Below, in pieces: positions 8,963 through 17,936 of a stretch of DNA of 64,000 nucleotides (the first letter of the stretch is position 1; each line of letters starts with the position of its first letter). The stretch spans positions 16,807 to 80,806 of the forward strand of contig NZ_MUJY01000179.1 of the NCBI RefSeq assembly GCF_002286785.1, written 5' to 3'. Source of the DNA: Pseudomonas sp. PIC25. GTDB lineage: Bacteria > Pseudomonadota > Gammaproteobacteria > Pseudomonadales > Pseudomonadaceae. A model generated the notes under the pieces. That model saw only the letters and a program-made list of their open reading frames with translations, was not told where the DNA came from and did not search any database. The position numbers and the translations under genes were made by a program.

Positions 8963-9580
8963 TCACGCCGGGGTCAGGCACTCCGGCGCATCGAGCTTCG
9001 GGTCGTTGACCAAGTTGGCCAGGACACGCTCGCGTAGAACCGGTTGAGGGGAAGCCAGCAGCTCCAGGACACGCGGCAACGGCGTGTCCACCGCCAACCA
9101 ATCCTGCTGCGCCTGCTCGTCGAGGATCAACGGACGACGCTGGTTGGCCGCCGCCTGGGTCACCAGGGCGACGCTCAAGTAGTTGTGCCCCACCACCGGA
9201 TAGACTTCCCAGATCGCGGCGAAATGCAGAACCGATGCCTCCCCCGTCAACCAGTACGGGCGCTTGCGAGCACTACCGCGCCATTCATAGAAACCGTTGG
9301 CCGGCAGCAGGCAGCGCCGTTGGCGGAACGGCTCGCGAAACATCGGCTGGTCGGCCAGGGTCTCCGCCCGCGCCTGCGCCGGGGTGCGCGACAGATCGGT
9401 CAACCAGGCCGGCGTCAGCCCCCAGCGCGCCAGCGCCGCCTGCCGCTCGCCCTCCACCTCGCGCAGCATCAGCACCTGGGCGCCCGGTGCCAGATTCCAG
9501 TGCGGCTGCTGATCCGACGGGAAACCGGGCAACGCCGCCAGCGATGGCGACCAGCGGAACAGGGCATAACGACCACACAT
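8963..9580 (-). CDS. SOS response-associated peptidase (YedK/HMCES family), divergent active site
   Basis: A 205-residue protein starting MCGRYA, so Cys2, which cross-links to abasic sites in ssDNA in this family, becomes the N-terminal residue after Met removal. NGFYEW (Glu99) is kept. Two other usual active-site positions differ: the Asn of the NARAET motif is Gln69 (QARAET), and the His before DRMP is Asn146 (NQRRPLIL). The family protects abasic sites in ssDNA through a thiazolidine bond; reversal chemistry may be altered here. It is a single gene. Confidence 0.9.
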   Translation of the reverse strand: MCGRYALFRWSPSLAALPGFPSDQQPHWNLAPGAQVLMLREVEGERQAALARWGLTPAWLTDLSRTPAQARAETLADQPMFREPFRQRRCLLPANGFYEWRGSARKRPYWLTGEASVLHFAAIWEVYPVVGHNYLSVALVTQAAANQRRPLILDEQAQQDWLAVDTPLPRVLELLASPQPVLRERVLANLVNDPKLDAPECLTPA

Positions 9581-9630
9581 GGATTCGGACTCGCGAAGGG
9601 ATTAAAGACAGGCAGCGCAACGCGGTGCTC

Positions 9631-9891
9631 TCAGCAGAGCAGCACGCCCGGAACATGCTCCGGCTCCTCGCCGGGCAACGGCAGGGCCGCATTGTACGCA
9701 GCGATGAGTTGGCGCGCGCGGTCGGCATCGGAGTCTTCCACCAGCAGCCCGAGCAGACCGCTGAGCGGTAGTTCGCCCACCGCACCGAGCAGGTGGCGAC
9801 CCGCCAGGTGCGCCTCGATACCCTCGCTGGCGAGCATGCCCTGCAGCAATTCGGCTTCCAGCAAGTCCACCGGCTCGTAGATGCGCTGCAT
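9631..9891 (-). CDS. DUF2007-type putative signal-transducing protein
   Basis: An 86-residue cytosolic protein: MQRIYEPVDLLEAELLQGML, then EGIEAHLAGRHLLGAVGELP and VEDSDADRARQLIAAYNAA. This is the compact ferredoxin-like pattern of DUF2007 (GlnB-like fold). Its start ATG overlaps the stop of the Cys-rich gene upstream by one base (TGATG), so the two are translationally coupled. Function in the family is unknown. Confidence 0.78.
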   Translation of the reverse strand: MQRIYEPVDLLEAELLQGMLASEGIEAHLAGRHLLGAVGELPLSGLLGLLVEDSDADRARQLIAAYNAALPLPGEEPEHVPGVLLC

Positions 9892-10073
9892 CAGTCGTCC
9901 TCCCGCCGCACGTCCAGGCTCCAGTCCACGCCGTCGCTGCGCAAGTCGAACAGGATCGGCCGGCAGCAGACCGGACAATCCTCGATGTACGTCTGGTCGC
10001 CACCGGACAGATCGAGCACGGCCTCGGCCGGCTCGCCGCAATAGGGGCACTGGTACTGCTGGGTCTCCAGCAT
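9891..10073 (-). CDS. CPXCG-motif cysteine-rich protein
   Basis: A 60-residue protein with two paired-cysteine knuckles, QCPYCGE near the N-terminus and DCPVCCRP in the middle, the pattern of the CPXCG-type zinc-ribbon proteins common beside DUF2007 genes. An acidic tail (SLDVRREDD) ends it. The start at 10073 is preferred because GGAG lies seven bases upstream; an in-frame ATG four codons earlier has no ribosome site. The role is unknown, and zinc binding is inferred from the motif. Confidence 0.8.
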   Translation of the reverse strand: MLETQQYQCPYCGEPAEAVLDLSGGDQTYIEDCPVCCRPILFDLRSDGVDWSLDVRREDD

Positions 10074-10097
10074 CGCGGTCTCCATGTGACTTGTAGG

Positions 10098-10103
10098 TAT
10101 AAT
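10098..10103 (+). promoter_or_regulatory. Candidate -10 element (TATAAT)
   Basis: A perfect TATAAT stands in the divergent gap between the Cys-rich gene and the acyltransferase gene, about 65 bp before the latter. No good -35 hexamer is seen 17 bp upstream, so activator-assisted initiation or chance occurrence remain possible. Confidence 0.35.
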
Positions 10104-10165
10104 CGCCGGTCTATGTGTGGGCCGCCGGCCCGAACCTACCGCAGCCGTTCCAACAACAAGAGAGC

Positions 10166-11332
10166 ATGATGGGCGAATTCGAAGCCATCCGACCCTACGC
10201 CGACGCCGAAGTGCCCGCCGTTCTGGCGCGCCTGTTCGCCGACAAGACTTTTCTCGACGTACTCATGCGCTTCCGCTTTCCGCGCATGGCCGGTGCGTTC
10301 GGCTGGGCCCTCAAACCTCTTATAGCCCATCGGCTGCGCCAGGAGTTCGCCGGCATCGACTCGGTCAGCGCCCTGCAGGACAAGATCGAACCCTACGTCG
10401 ACCGCACCATCGAGCGAGCCACCGACGGGGTCACCTATTCCGGCCTCGACCAGCTCAAACCCGGCAACGCCTACCTGTTTCTCGCCAACCACCGCGACAT
10501 CGTGATGGACCCGGCCTTCGTCAACTACGCCGTCTACCACGCCGGCCTGCCGACCCCGCGCATCGCCATCGGCGACAACCTGCTGCAACGCCCCTTCGTC
10601 AGCGACCTGATGCGCCTGAACAAGAGCTTCATCGTGCACCGCTCGCTGAGCGGACGGCGGGAGAAGCTCGCGGCCTACCAGTTGCTCTCCGCCTACATCA
10701 ACCACTCGATCCGGGTGGACGGCCAGTCGATTTGGATCGCCCAGGCCGAAGGCCGCGCCAAGGATGGGGACGATCGCACCGATTCGGCGATCCTCAAGAT
10801 GTTCCACATGAGCCGCAAGGACGAGCCCTTCGAGCAGGTCATCGGCGAGCTGAAGCTGACACCGGTCTCGATCAGCTACGAATACGACCCCTGCGACCAA
10901 GCCAAGGCCCGCGAGCTGTACATCCGCGCCACCACCGGCCGCTACGAGAAGGCGCCGGGCGAGGATGACGCCAGCATCGCCCTGGGCATCACCGGCTACA
11001 AGGGACGTGTCCACGTCGCCTTCGGCGCCCCGGTGAGCGGCGGCTTCGAGGATGCCAAGCTGCTGGCGGCGGAAATGGACCGGCAGATCCTCGGCTCGTA
11101 CCGGCTGTTCCCGGTGCACTATCTGGCATATGAAATGTGGAGCGAGCGCGACCCGGCGCTGAACGTCCCGGTCGCCACGGAGCTGTTCCCCGCCGCCGAA
11201 CTGGAGCGCGCCCGCGCCGAGTGGGAAAGACGCCTCGCCGCCTGCCCCGGCGTGCAGCAACCCTATCTGGTGCTGCAATACGCCAATCCGGTGCGCAATC
11301 AGTATCGGGTCAAGGCCGGTCTGCCGCTCTGA
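10166..11332 (+). CDS. Acyltransferase of the glycerol-phosphate (PlsC-like) superfamily
   Basis: A protein of about 388 residues with the motif FLANHRDIVMDPAFVN, an NHxxx..D acyl-transferase box, followed later by IWIAQAEGRAKDGDD, which corresponds to the EGxR box of PlsC-type enzymes. There is no signal peptide and no clear membrane segment, so it is a cytosolic or peripheral member. The acyl acceptor is not evident. Two adjacent ATGs (10166 and 10169) could start it; AAGAGAG is placed slightly better for the second. Confidence 0.82.
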   Translation: MMGEFEAIRPYADAEVPAVLARLFADKTFLDVLMRFRFPRMAGAFGWALKPLIAHRLRQEFAGIDSVSALQDKIEPYVDRTIERATDGVTYSGLDQLKPGNAYLFLANHRDIVMDPAFVNYAVYHAGLPTPRIAIGDNLLQRPFVSDLMRLNKSFIVHRSLSGRREKLAAYQLLSAYINHSIRVDGQSIWIAQAEGRAKDGDDRTDSAILKMFHMSRKDEPFEQVIGELKLTPVSISYEYDPCDQAKARELYIRATTGRYEKAPGEDDASIALGITGYKGRVHVAFGAPVSGGFEDAKLLAAEMDRQILGSYRLFPVHYLAYEMWSERDPALNVPVATELFPAAELERARAEWERRLAACPGVQQPYLVLQYANPVRNQYRVKAGLPL

Positions 11333-11350
11333 GCAGCGGCCTCGTCCGGT

Positions 11351-11638
11351 TCAGACGCGCGTGCTGAACCAGGACACGGCCAGCGCCAGCGACAGGCAGA
11401 CATAGCCGAAACGATTGAAGAACTGGTTGAGCCGGCGGGTCGGCTCATCCATCGCCGGCGCGTCCCCCTCCAACGTTTCCAGTTCGCTTTCAGCCACCAG
11501 CCGCGCCATCGCGCGCTGCTCGCGCAGCCGGGTAGCAATCAGCAGCCAACCGCCAGCCAGGCCGAACAGCAATGCCAGGGTATTGATCGATTGTTGGGGA
11601 TAGGCGACGACCAGCGACCACAACGCCTGCAACGACAT
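11351..11638 (-). CDS. Small membrane protein of unknown function
   Basis: A 95-residue protein with two hydrophobic segments: SLVVAYPQQSINTLALLFGLAG-type sequence near residues 7-33 and GYVCLSLALAVSWF at the C-terminus. A charged, helical loop rich in Glu and Arg lies between them. GGAG lies seven bases before the ATG at 11638; upstream in-frame starts lack a site. I do not recognise the family. Confidence 0.7.
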   Translation of the reverse strand: MSLQALWSLVVAYPQQSINTLALLFGLAGGWLLIATRLREQRAMARLVAESELETLEGDAPAMDEPTRRLNQFFNRFGYVCLSLALAVSWFSTRV

Positions 11639-12032
11639 CGGTAAGCTCCGCATCGGATTGGCGCAGGCGCCCGGCCTGCGCACCATTAAGAGGAAAAATC
11701 CGGCCCTCTCAGGCGTGCGCTGCGGAAAATCGGCCGCTCGTCGCGGCGCGGCCGCCGGATTGACCGGCCAGCCCTGCGGTTTTTCGCCTCGAAAAAGGCC
11801 GTCCGTCGCCTTTCATGCCATCGGAAAGAACCCGGACAGCCCGAAATACAGCGGCGAAGTGTACTGAAACCGGGGCCTTATACGTTTCGTTTCCGACGAA
11901 CGCAGCCGTCTATCTCGAAACTGTCTGACAATCGTCATATCCCTGGCCTAAGGTTTGAATCCTCCCCCGTACGCCAACCGCCGCTTCTGGCTTGCGGAGG
12001 AGCGTATTCACACTGTCCACGGAGGAACCGTC
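11639..12032. other. 394-bp intergenic region
   Basis: The gap between two divergent small genes. It holds a 7-bp hairpin GCGCAGG/CCTGCGC at 11661-11681 and a GC-rich stretch of unclear meaning. The last 150 bp are AT-richer and include CTGACA near 11923, a poor -35 candidate. I see no gene, tRNA or convincing promoter. Confidence 0.5.
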
Positions 12033-12239
12033 ATGTTGCACGCACAACCCCTCGACCGCGATTACCTGATCGACTCACTGGATGAAGTGGAAGAGCTGAT
12101 CGACGGCCTGTCTTTCAACGTGCATGACCATCATTGGCTGGTCTATTGCGCACTCGGCGGTCATGAGCATTACGACCTGCCGGACATCGACCAGCACACC
12201 GGCTTCAGTTTGCCGGAGCTTTACGCCGAAGCGGCCTAA
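12033..12239 (+). CDS. Small acidic hypothetical protein
   Basis: A 68-residue protein rich in Asp, Glu and His (DEVEELIDGLSFNVHDHHWL, GGHEHYDLPDIDQHTG), with no signal peptide. GGAGGA lies six to eleven bases before the ATG, a very strong site, which supports it as real. The His/Asp clusters could bind metal, but that is only a guess from composition. A strong terminator follows 25 bp after the stop. Confidence 0.7.
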   Translation: MLHAQPLDRDYLIDSLDEVEELIDGLSFNVHDHHWLVYCALGGHEHYDLPDIDQHTGFSLPELYAEAA

Positions 12240-12264
12240 CGACGCGCAGGGATGATGCGCAGAA

Positions 12265-12288
12265 AAAAGCCCGGCACGCCGGGCTTTT
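12265..12288. terminator. Bidirectional rho-independent terminator
   Basis: AAAAGCCCGG, a CACG loop and CCGGGCTTTT form a 10-bp stem with A and T runs on both sides. It separates the small acidic protein gene (plus strand) from the lipoprotein gene (minus strand) and can serve both. Confidence 0.9.
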
Positions 12289-12302
12289 CCATTTCCGGGC
12301 GG

Positions 12303-12887
12303 TTACTGCGCCAGAATCTGGCCGATGGTCGGATCCTTGAACAGACGGGTCAGCGCATCGCTGAGCACGTCGCTGACCAGCTTGGTGTTGGTCTCCTGGT
12401 TCGGCGCCATGCCGAAGCGCTGGTCCAGGGAGGCGCCATAACGGCCGCTGTAGCGGCGGGTGCTGTTCTGCACATCGGCCCGGAAGGTGGCACCGATCTT
12501 CGCCTCGGTGACGTACAGGCCTTCCTTCGGCGACTGGTACTTCAACTCGGCCAGGGTGACGGTCAGTTGCGGCGCATTGTAGGCGTTCGGCGACGGCGTG
12601 AAGCCGAGCAGACGGACAGCCGCCTCGGCCTGGGCCTGCAACTGGGGCAGGATGTTCTGGGCAGGCACGTTGATGACACTGGTTTCCGGATACAGGCCGC
12701 CACGGGTACCGAGAGTCGGCGACGGGCGCCCATCGACTACCCGCACCACCACCGGCTGGCCCTGGCCGACCGGCGTCAATGCGGAGGTAAGTTTCGGTTG
12801 CGGGCTGAGTTGTTGCGGGCTGTGGGCACAACCGACGAGGGTCAGGCTGGCAGCGGCGATCAGGCCGAGCAACAGACGATGCAGCAT
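12303..12887 (-). CDS. YajG-family lipoprotein
   Basis: A 194-residue protein with a lipoprotein signal (ASLTLVGC lipobox, Cys20). The mature part has VRVVDGRPSPTLGTRGGLYPETSVINV and LGFTPSPNAYNAPQLTVTLAELKY, the YajG pattern. Residue two after the Cys is Ala-His, with no Asp retention signal, so Lol-dependent outer-membrane placement is expected. The start at 12887 has GGAG upstream; a longer frame would add 66 residues without a signal. Function in the family is not established. Confidence 0.85.
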   Translation of the reverse strand: MLHRLLLGLIAAASLTLVGCAHSPQQLSPQPKLTSALTPVGQGQPVVVRVVDGRPSPTLGTRGGLYPETSVINVPAQNILPQLQAQAEAAVRLLGFTPSPNAYNAPQLTVTLAELKYQSPKEGLYVTEAKIGATFRADVQNSTRRYSGRYGASLDQRFGMAPNQETNTKLVSDVLSDALTRLFKDPTIGQILAQ

Positions 12888-13066
12888 GCTCAAATCTCCA
12901 GTTTCGGACGAATGGCCGGCAGTATAGCGACGGCCGCGCTGCGCTAACAGCGCTCCGCGCCGGCCTCTCATTGCCAGGTTGGACTGGGCGGCGTACCGGG
13001 CGGTTCCTGTCATGCCCCTGTCACGCACACAAGCCACACTGCCCCGGTCCCCAGGAGGTCTCGCCC

Positions 13067-13300
13067 ATGTTATGGCTCTGGTCACTGTTCGCTCCGCGCG
13101 GTAAACGCCGTTGCTTCGCCCTGCTCGACGCCCACGGCCTCTGCTGCGGCTTCCACGAGTCGCGCGTGGCTCCGCAAGGCGCGGGCTGGGTGGAGGTCAG
13201 CGAATGCCGTCTCGCCTGGCTGCAGCGCCCGCTGCCCGCCGAAGCCCGTATCCCCCAGGTCTCTTCCCAGTCGACGCGACGCCAGCCGTTGCCGGCCTGA
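13067..13300 (+). CDS. Small hypothetical protein
   Basis: A 77-residue protein, [20 protein letters not shown] at the start, with a perfect AGGAGG ribosome site nine bases before the ATG. It resembles small Pseudomonas-specific proteins found just before mqo. The centre ([21 protein letters not shown]) suggests a compact beta-fold. No domain is recognised. Confidence 0.65.
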   Translation: MLWLWSLFAPRGKRRCFALLDAHGLCCGFHESRVAPQGAGWVEVSECRLAWLQRPLPAEARIPQVSSQSTRRQPLPA

Positions 13301-13351
13301 CCGACTGGCGAAGAAAAGTCACGCCGGGAGATCATTTTCCGAAATTCATCG

Positions 13352-13374
13352 TTATAATCGCCCCCCGATTATAA
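13352..13374. promoter_or_regulatory. Palindrome containing TATAAT upstream of mqoB
   Basis: TTATAATCG, CCCCC, CGATTATAA: a 9-bp perfect inverted repeat around five C's, with TATAAT in each orientation. It lies about 225-285 bp before the mqoB start. It may be a promoter overlapping an operator for mqoB or for divergent transcription. The rest of 13301-13637 holds no other gene I can support. Confidence 0.5.
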
Positions 13375-13637
13375 GGACGCCTCCTGATCGGGCCTCGCAG
13401 CGCCGCCGGACAATCTGGCCGGCCATTTTCGCACGCCCCAGAGAGTCGCCCCATCGTGCTGCCACCCGGCCAGCCGCCTGTTTCCGCCCCGTAGCGCAGA
13501 ACACTTTGCACGGATGCAGCGTGTCGCCCACGCTGGTGGAGCGGCGCGCGCGTGTCAGACGACCTTTTTCGAGGTTCGCGTCTCCAAAAGAGCGTGAAAT
13601 GACGGTTTTTCACAACTTCAAAAGAGTGTGGCGAGCA

Positions 13638-15167
13638 ATGGCGCAAGACGATTACGAAGCAGTGGATGTGTTGCTGGTAGGTGCCGGCATCATGAGCGCG
13701 ACACTGGCAGTGCTTCTCAAGGAGCTCGAGCCAGGCATCAAGCTGGAAGTCGTTGAACTGATGGAGTCCGGTGCCGTCGAGAGTTCCAACCCTTGGAACA
13801 ACGCCGGCACCGGCCATGCCGGTCTCTGCGAGCTGAACTATACGCCGGAGGCCGCGGACGGCTCGATCGACGTCAAGAAGGCGATCACCATCAATGCCCA
13901 GTTCGAGGAGTCCAAACAGTTCTGGGCCTACCTGGTCAACAAGGGCACCTTCGGTTCGCCGAGGACCTTCATCAATCCGATTCCGCACCTGAGCTTCGTG
14001 CGCGGCCATGATGGCATCGCCTACCTGAAGAAGCGTTTCGCGGCCCTCACCCAGCATCACGCGTTCGCCGAGATGGAATACTCGGAAGACCGCGCGACCC
14101 TGGCCGAGTGGATGCCGCTGATGATGCCGGGCCGCCCGGCCGACGAACCGGTCGCCGCCACCCGCGTGATGGGCGGTACCGACGTCAACTTCGGCGCCCT
14201 GACCAACCAGTTGCTGACTTACCTGCAGGGCCAGGCCGACACCCAGGTCAAGTGCAACCAGAAGGTGGTCGGCCTCAAGCGCGCCGCGGACGGCTGGCAC
14301 GTCACCATCAAGAACCTGAAGACCGGCGGGCAGCGCGAAGTGACTGCCAAGTTCGTCTTCCTCGGCGCCGGCGGCGGCGCGCTGCCGCTGCTGCAGATGT
14401 CCGGCATTCCGGAAGGCAAGGGCTTCGGCGGCTTCCCGGTCAGTGGCCAGTGGCTGCGTTGCGACAACCCGGAAGTGGTCAAACAGCACCAGGCCAAGGT
14501 CTACAGCCAGGCCGAGGTCGGCTCCCCGCCGATGTCCGTCCCGCACCTGGACACCCGCGTGGTGGACGGCAAGAAGTCCCTGCTGTTCGGGCCTTATGCC
14601 GGTTTCTCCACCAAGTTCCTGCGCCACGGCTCGTTCCTCGACCTGCCGCTGTCGATCCGCCCGAGCAACATCGGCCCGATGCTGGCGGTCGCCCGCGACA
14701 ACATGGACCTGACCCGCTACCTGATCGGCGAGGTGCTGCAGTCCGACGAGAAGCGCCTGCAGACCCTGCGCAACTTCTACCCGGAAGCCAAGGCCGAAGA
14801 CTGGCGCCTGGAAGTGGCCGGGCAGCGCGTGCAGATCATCAAGAAGGACCCGAAGCGTGGCGGCATCCTGCAGTTCGGCACAGAGCTGGTGGCGGCCGAG
14901 GACGGCTCCATCGCCGCCCTGCTCGGTGCTTCGCCGGGCGCGTCGGTGACCGTCTCGATCATGCTCGACCTGCTCGAGCGCTGCTTCCGCGACAAGGTCG
15001 GCACGGCCAACTGGAACAGCAAGCTAAAGGAAATCTTCCCGGCCCGTCTCAAGCAACTGACCACCGACGCCGACCTGTACCGCAAGGTCCAGGCCCAGTC
15101 GGACGAGCGCCTGCAACTGACCGAGGAGCAGAGCGTGGTGCGGTCGCCGGAAGTCTCCCGAGGCTGA
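13638..15167 (+). CDS. mqoB: Malate:quinone oxidoreductase
   Basis: A 509-residue flavoprotein beginning with the FAD-binding segment [19 protein letters not shown], followed by [21 protein letters not shown], the hallmark of Mqo. It oxidises malate to oxaloacetate and passes electrons to the quinone pool as a peripheral inner-membrane enzyme of the TCA cycle. The start at 13638 gives the usual length (about 507 residues); an in-frame ATG at 13599 with AAGAG upstream would add 13 residues. The position matches PA4640. Confidence 0.95.
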   Translation: MAQDDYEAVDVLLVGAGIMSATLAVLLKELEPGIKLEVVELMESGAVESSNPWNNAGTGHAGLCELNYTPEAADGSIDVKKAITINAQFEESKQFWAYLVNKGTFGSPRTFINPIPHLSFVRGHDGIAYLKKRFAALTQHHAFAEMEYSEDRATLAEWMPLMMPGRPADEPVAATRVMGGTDVNFGALTNQLLTYLQGQADTQVKCNQKVVGLKRAADGWHVTIKNLKTGGQREVTAKFVFLGAGGGALPLLQMSGIPEGKGFGGFPVSGQWLRCDNPEVVKQHQAKVYSQAEVGSPPMSVPHLDTRVVDGKKSLLFGPYAGFSTKFLRHGSFLDLPLSIRPSNIGPMLAVARDNMDLTRYLIGEVLQSDEKRLQTLRNFYPEAKAEDWRLEVAGQRVQIIKKDPKRGGILQFGTELVAAEDGSIAALLGASPGASVTVSIMLDLLERCFRDKVGTANWNSKLKEIFPARLKQLTTDADLYRKVQAQSDERLQLTEEQSVVRSPEVSRG

Positions 15168-15178
15168 TCGGCCCCCAT

Positions 15179-15206
15179 AAAAAACCGCCCATCGGGCGGT
15201 TTTTTA
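15179..15206. terminator. Rho-independent terminator after mqoB
   Basis: AAAACCGCCC, ATC, GGGCGGTTTTTTATT: a GC stem with a T run on the plus strand. The A run on the other side makes it usable by the convergent VOC gene as well. Confidence 0.9.
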
Positions 15207-15213
15207 TTCATGG

Positions 15214-15618
15214 TCACTCAGGACAGTTGATCATCCAGGACACCCCGAAGCGATCGACCAGCATGCCGAAGGACTTGGCCCAGAAGGTCTTCTGCAATGG
15301 CATGCTGACCTGCCCGCCCTCGGCCAGGGCGCCGAAGAACCGCTCGGCCTGCTCCGGGCTTTCCACCGCGAGCGCCAGGCTGATGCCTTGGAACACGGCC
15401 TTGTCCGTGCTCATTCCGTCCGAAGCCATGATCTGGCTGTCGCCAATCCGCAGGTTGGAATGCATGACCCCTTCCGGGTTGACGCCCTCGCAACCTTCCT
15501 GGGAAGGCGCCTCCTTGAAGCGCATGAGAAACTCGATCCGCGCCCCGAGCGCCTGGCAATAGAACTCCAGGGCCTCCTCGCAACGCCCGTTGAAAACCAG
15601 ATAGGGTTCGACTTGCAT
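15214..15618 (-). CDS. VOC superfamily protein (PhnB-like)
   Basis: A 134-residue protein, MQVEPYLVFNGRCEEALEFY at the start, then FLMRFKEAPSQEG, MHSNLRIGDSQIMASDG and PLQKTFWAKSFGMLVDRFGV. This is the PhnB/glyoxalase-like betaalphabeta-beta-beta pattern of about 135-150 residues. The PhnB-like group is mostly uncharacterised and should not be called a methyltransferase. AAGGAG precedes the ATG at 15618, and the nine residues further upstream are rejected. Confidence 0.9.
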   Translation of the reverse strand: MQVEPYLVFNGRCEEALEFYCQALGARIEFLMRFKEAPSQEGCEGVNPEGVMHSNLRIGDSQIMASDGMSTDKAVFQGISLALAVESPEQAERFFGALAEGGQVSMPLQKTFWAKSFGMLVDRFGVSWMINCPE

Positions 15619-15666
15619 GCTCGTCTCCTTGGCAACTGAAAACACGGAGACAGTCTAGAAAAGAAT

Positions 15667-15687
15667 GAGCCCGCGCAAGGCGGGCTC
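15667..15687 (-). terminator. Rho-independent terminator of the PA4642-like gene
   Basis: On the minus strand GAGCCCGC, a five-base loop and GCGGGCTC are followed by ATTCTTTTC. It lies just after the stop of the gene ending at 15704. Confidence 0.8.
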
Positions 15688-15703
15688 TTCGATGCTTTGC
15701 GAC

Positions 15704-15991
15704 TCAGCGGGTCGCCGCTCGAACCACTTCGATATAAGGCTCGGCATTGCGCTGGTCGCGGACCAGGGCAACGAAGTCTTCGCCCTTGGCGTTCTTCGCG
15801 CCGAGGTCGTATCCCGCCTCGACGAAGAAGCCGACGAACCGCTCGAAGTCATCGATACGCAGACCGCGGTAGGCCTTGATCAGCTTGTGCAGGGAAGGTG
15901 GCGTATCGTCGGCCGGCTCCACCGTCAGGAACAGCTTCACCTGGTCGTCGCTGATTTCCTCGCCGATCACCTGCTTCTTGTCTTTGCGCAT
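15704..15991 (-). CDS. PA4642-family conserved protein
   Basis: A 95-residue cytosolic protein, MRKDKKQVIGEEISDDQVKL at the start and ending AEPYIEVVRAATR, matching the small conserved PA4642 family of pseudomonads by sequence style and place (between mqoB and hpt). It is mainly helical, with a charged N-terminus. GGAGAG precedes the ATG at 15991; extending to an earlier GTG-like start adds 26 unlikely residues. Function is unknown. Confidence 0.8.
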   Translation of the reverse strand: MRKDKKQVIGEEISDDQVKLFLTVEPADDTPPSLHKLIKAYRGLRIDDFERFVGFFVEAGYDLGAKNAKGEDFVALVRDQRNAEPYIEVVRAATR

Positions 15992-16163
15992 CGCTCTCTC
16001 CAACGGTTCAGGGCCACTCTTGAACGGGCCGGCAGTGTAACGCCGCTCCCCCAAGTGCTCAACGCACATGCAGGAACTGCGATGCGCGTGGGAAGACCAC
16101 GTGGATCAATGTCCCCACGTGATGCGAGGGCTTATACTCGCCGAGCAGTCATCGGGAGCCATC

Positions 16164-17909
16164 ATGTCGCTATCCATACCTCCGCTGTTCGCCGCCTGGC
16201 GCCAAGTCCTGCGCGGTGGTTACACCTTCAAGCATCTGCGTGGAGACCTGGCCGCCGGCCTGACCGTCGGCATCATTGCGATTCCCCTGGCCATGGCCCT
16301 GGCGATCGCCGTCGGCGTGGCGCCGCAACACGGCCTCTATACCGTGCTGATCGCCGCCCCGCTGATCGCCCTGACCGGCGGCTCGCGCTTCAATATCTCC
16401 GGCCCCACCGCCGCCTTCGTCGTCATCCTGCTGCCGATCACCCAGCAGTACGGAATCGGCGGATTGCTGCTGTGTACCCTGTTGGCCGGCCTGATCCTGA
16501 TCGCCCTCGGCCTGGGGCGGGCCGGGCGCCTGATCGAGTTCGTGCCCTACCCCGTGACCCTCGGTTTCACTGCCGGTATCGGTATCGTCATCGCCACCCT
16601 GCAGGTCAAGGATCTGCTCGGCCTGACCCTGGCCGGCCATCCGCAGCATTACCTCGAGCAGGTCGGCGCCATCGGCCGCGCATTGCCCGGTGCACAGCTC
16701 GGCGACGCGCTGGTCGGGGCGGCCTGCCTGGCCGTGCTGGTCCTCTGGCCGCGTTGGGTACCGAAGATTCCCGGTCACCTGATCGCCCTGGCGGTGGGCG
16801 CGCTGCTCGGCCTCGCCCTGGAATACCTCGGACTGCCGGTGGCGACCCTGGGCGAACGCTTCAGCTACGAGCTGGACGGCGTGACCCACCCGGGCATTCC
16901 GCCATTCCTGCCCAGCCTCGCCCTGCCCTGGAGCCTGCCCGGTCCGGATGGCGCGCCGCTGCAACTGTCCTTCGAGCTGATCCGTCAATTGCTCGCGCCG
17001 GCCTTCGCCATCGCCATGCTCGGCGCCATCGAATCGTTGCTTTGCGCGGTGGTCACCGACGGCATGACCGGCAGCAAGCACGACCCGAATGCCGAGCTGC
17101 TCGGCCAGGGCCTCGGCAACCTGGTAGCGCCGTTCTTCGGCGGCATCACCGCCACCGCCGCCATCGCCCGCAGCGCCGCCAACGTGCGCGCCGGAGCGCA
17201 TTCGCCGCTGGCGGCGATCATCCATGCCGGCGTGGTGCTGCTGGCCATGCTGCTGCTCGCGCCGCTGTTCAGCTACCTGCCGATGGCCGCGCTGGCCGCC
17301 CTGTTGCTGCTGGTGGCCTGGAACATGAGCGAGGCCAAGCATGTGATCCATACGCTACGCATCGCGCCGCGCAGCGACGTGCTGGTGCTGCTGACCTGCC
17401 TGATCCTGACGGTGCTGTTCGACATGGTGCTGGCGGTCGGCGTCGGCCTGCTGCTGGCGGCGGGCCTGTTCATCAAGCGGATGAGCGATCTCACCGACAC
17501 CGCGCCGCTACCGCGCCATTTCCACCAGGCGCTGGCCGACCTGCCGGACCACGTGCTGGTCTATGCGATCCGCGGGCCGCTGTTCTTCGGCGCGGCGGAA
17601 AAGGCCCTCAGTGTGCTGCGCCGATTCAGCGCCGGCGTAAAAGTGGTGATCGTCGACATAAGTGCAGTGCCCATGCTCGACATGACTGCCCTGGCGGCAC
17701 TGGACAACGTGCTGCGCGACTACCGCCGGCAGGGCATCGCCCTGGTGCTGGTCGGCACTACGCCACGGGTGCGGCTGAAACTGCGACGCGCCGGAGTACA
17801 CCAGGCCGACCATCAGTTGGCCTATGTGCGCGACCTGCCGCAAGCGCGGGAAAAGGCGCTGCGCTGGCTGGAAAACGAAAACGCCCCGGCGATAGCCGAG
17901 GCGTCCTGA
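16164..17909 (+). CDS. SulP family anion/dicarboxylate transporter with STAS domain
   Basis: A 581-residue protein with 12-14 membrane segments. The N-terminal SulP part has DLAAGLTVGIIAIPLAMALA and GPTAAFVVILLP; the middle has AIESLLCAVVTDGMTGSKHDPNAEL. A C-terminal STAS domain (about 465-560) contains VVIVDISAVPMLDMTALAAL with the conserved Asp-x-Ser-like turn. Bacterial relatives move sulfate, bicarbonate or C4-dicarboxylates (DauA); the substrate is not decided by sequence. GGGAG precedes the ATG. Confidence 0.92.
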   Translation: MSLSIPPLFAAWRQVLRGGYTFKHLRGDLAAGLTVGIIAIPLAMALAIAVGVAPQHGLYTVLIAAPLIALTGGSRFNISGPTAAFVVILLPITQQYGIGGLLLCTLLAGLILIALGLGRAGRLIEFVPYPVTLGFTAGIGIVIATLQVKDLLGLTLAGHPQHYLEQVGAIGRALPGAQLGDALVGAACLAVLVLWPRWVPKIPGHLIALAVGALLGLALEYLGLPVATLGERFSYELDGVTHPGIPPFLPSLALPWSLPGPDGAPLQLSFELIRQLLAPAFAIAMLGAIESLLCAVVTDGMTGSKHDPNAELLGQGLGNLVAPFFGGITATAAIARSAANVRAGAHSPLAAIIHAGVVLLAMLLLAPLFSYLPMAALAALLLLVAWNMSEAKHVIHTLRIAPRSDVLVLLTCLILTVLFDMVLAVGVGLLLAAGLFIKRMSDLTDTAPLPRHFHQALADLPDHVLVYAIRGPLFFGAAEKALSVLRRFSAGVKVVIVDISAVPMLDMTALAALDNVLRDYRRQGIALVLVGTTPRVRLKLRRAGVHQADHQLAYVRDLPQAREKALRWLENENAPAIAEAS

Positions 17910-17936
17910 ATATCCGACGAACCGTGCGGCGCTGAC

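Noticed and set aside
15214..15618. 3-demethylubiquinone methyltransferase
   Set aside because: That name is a legacy label for PhnB-like VOC proteins; there is no SAM-binding motif.
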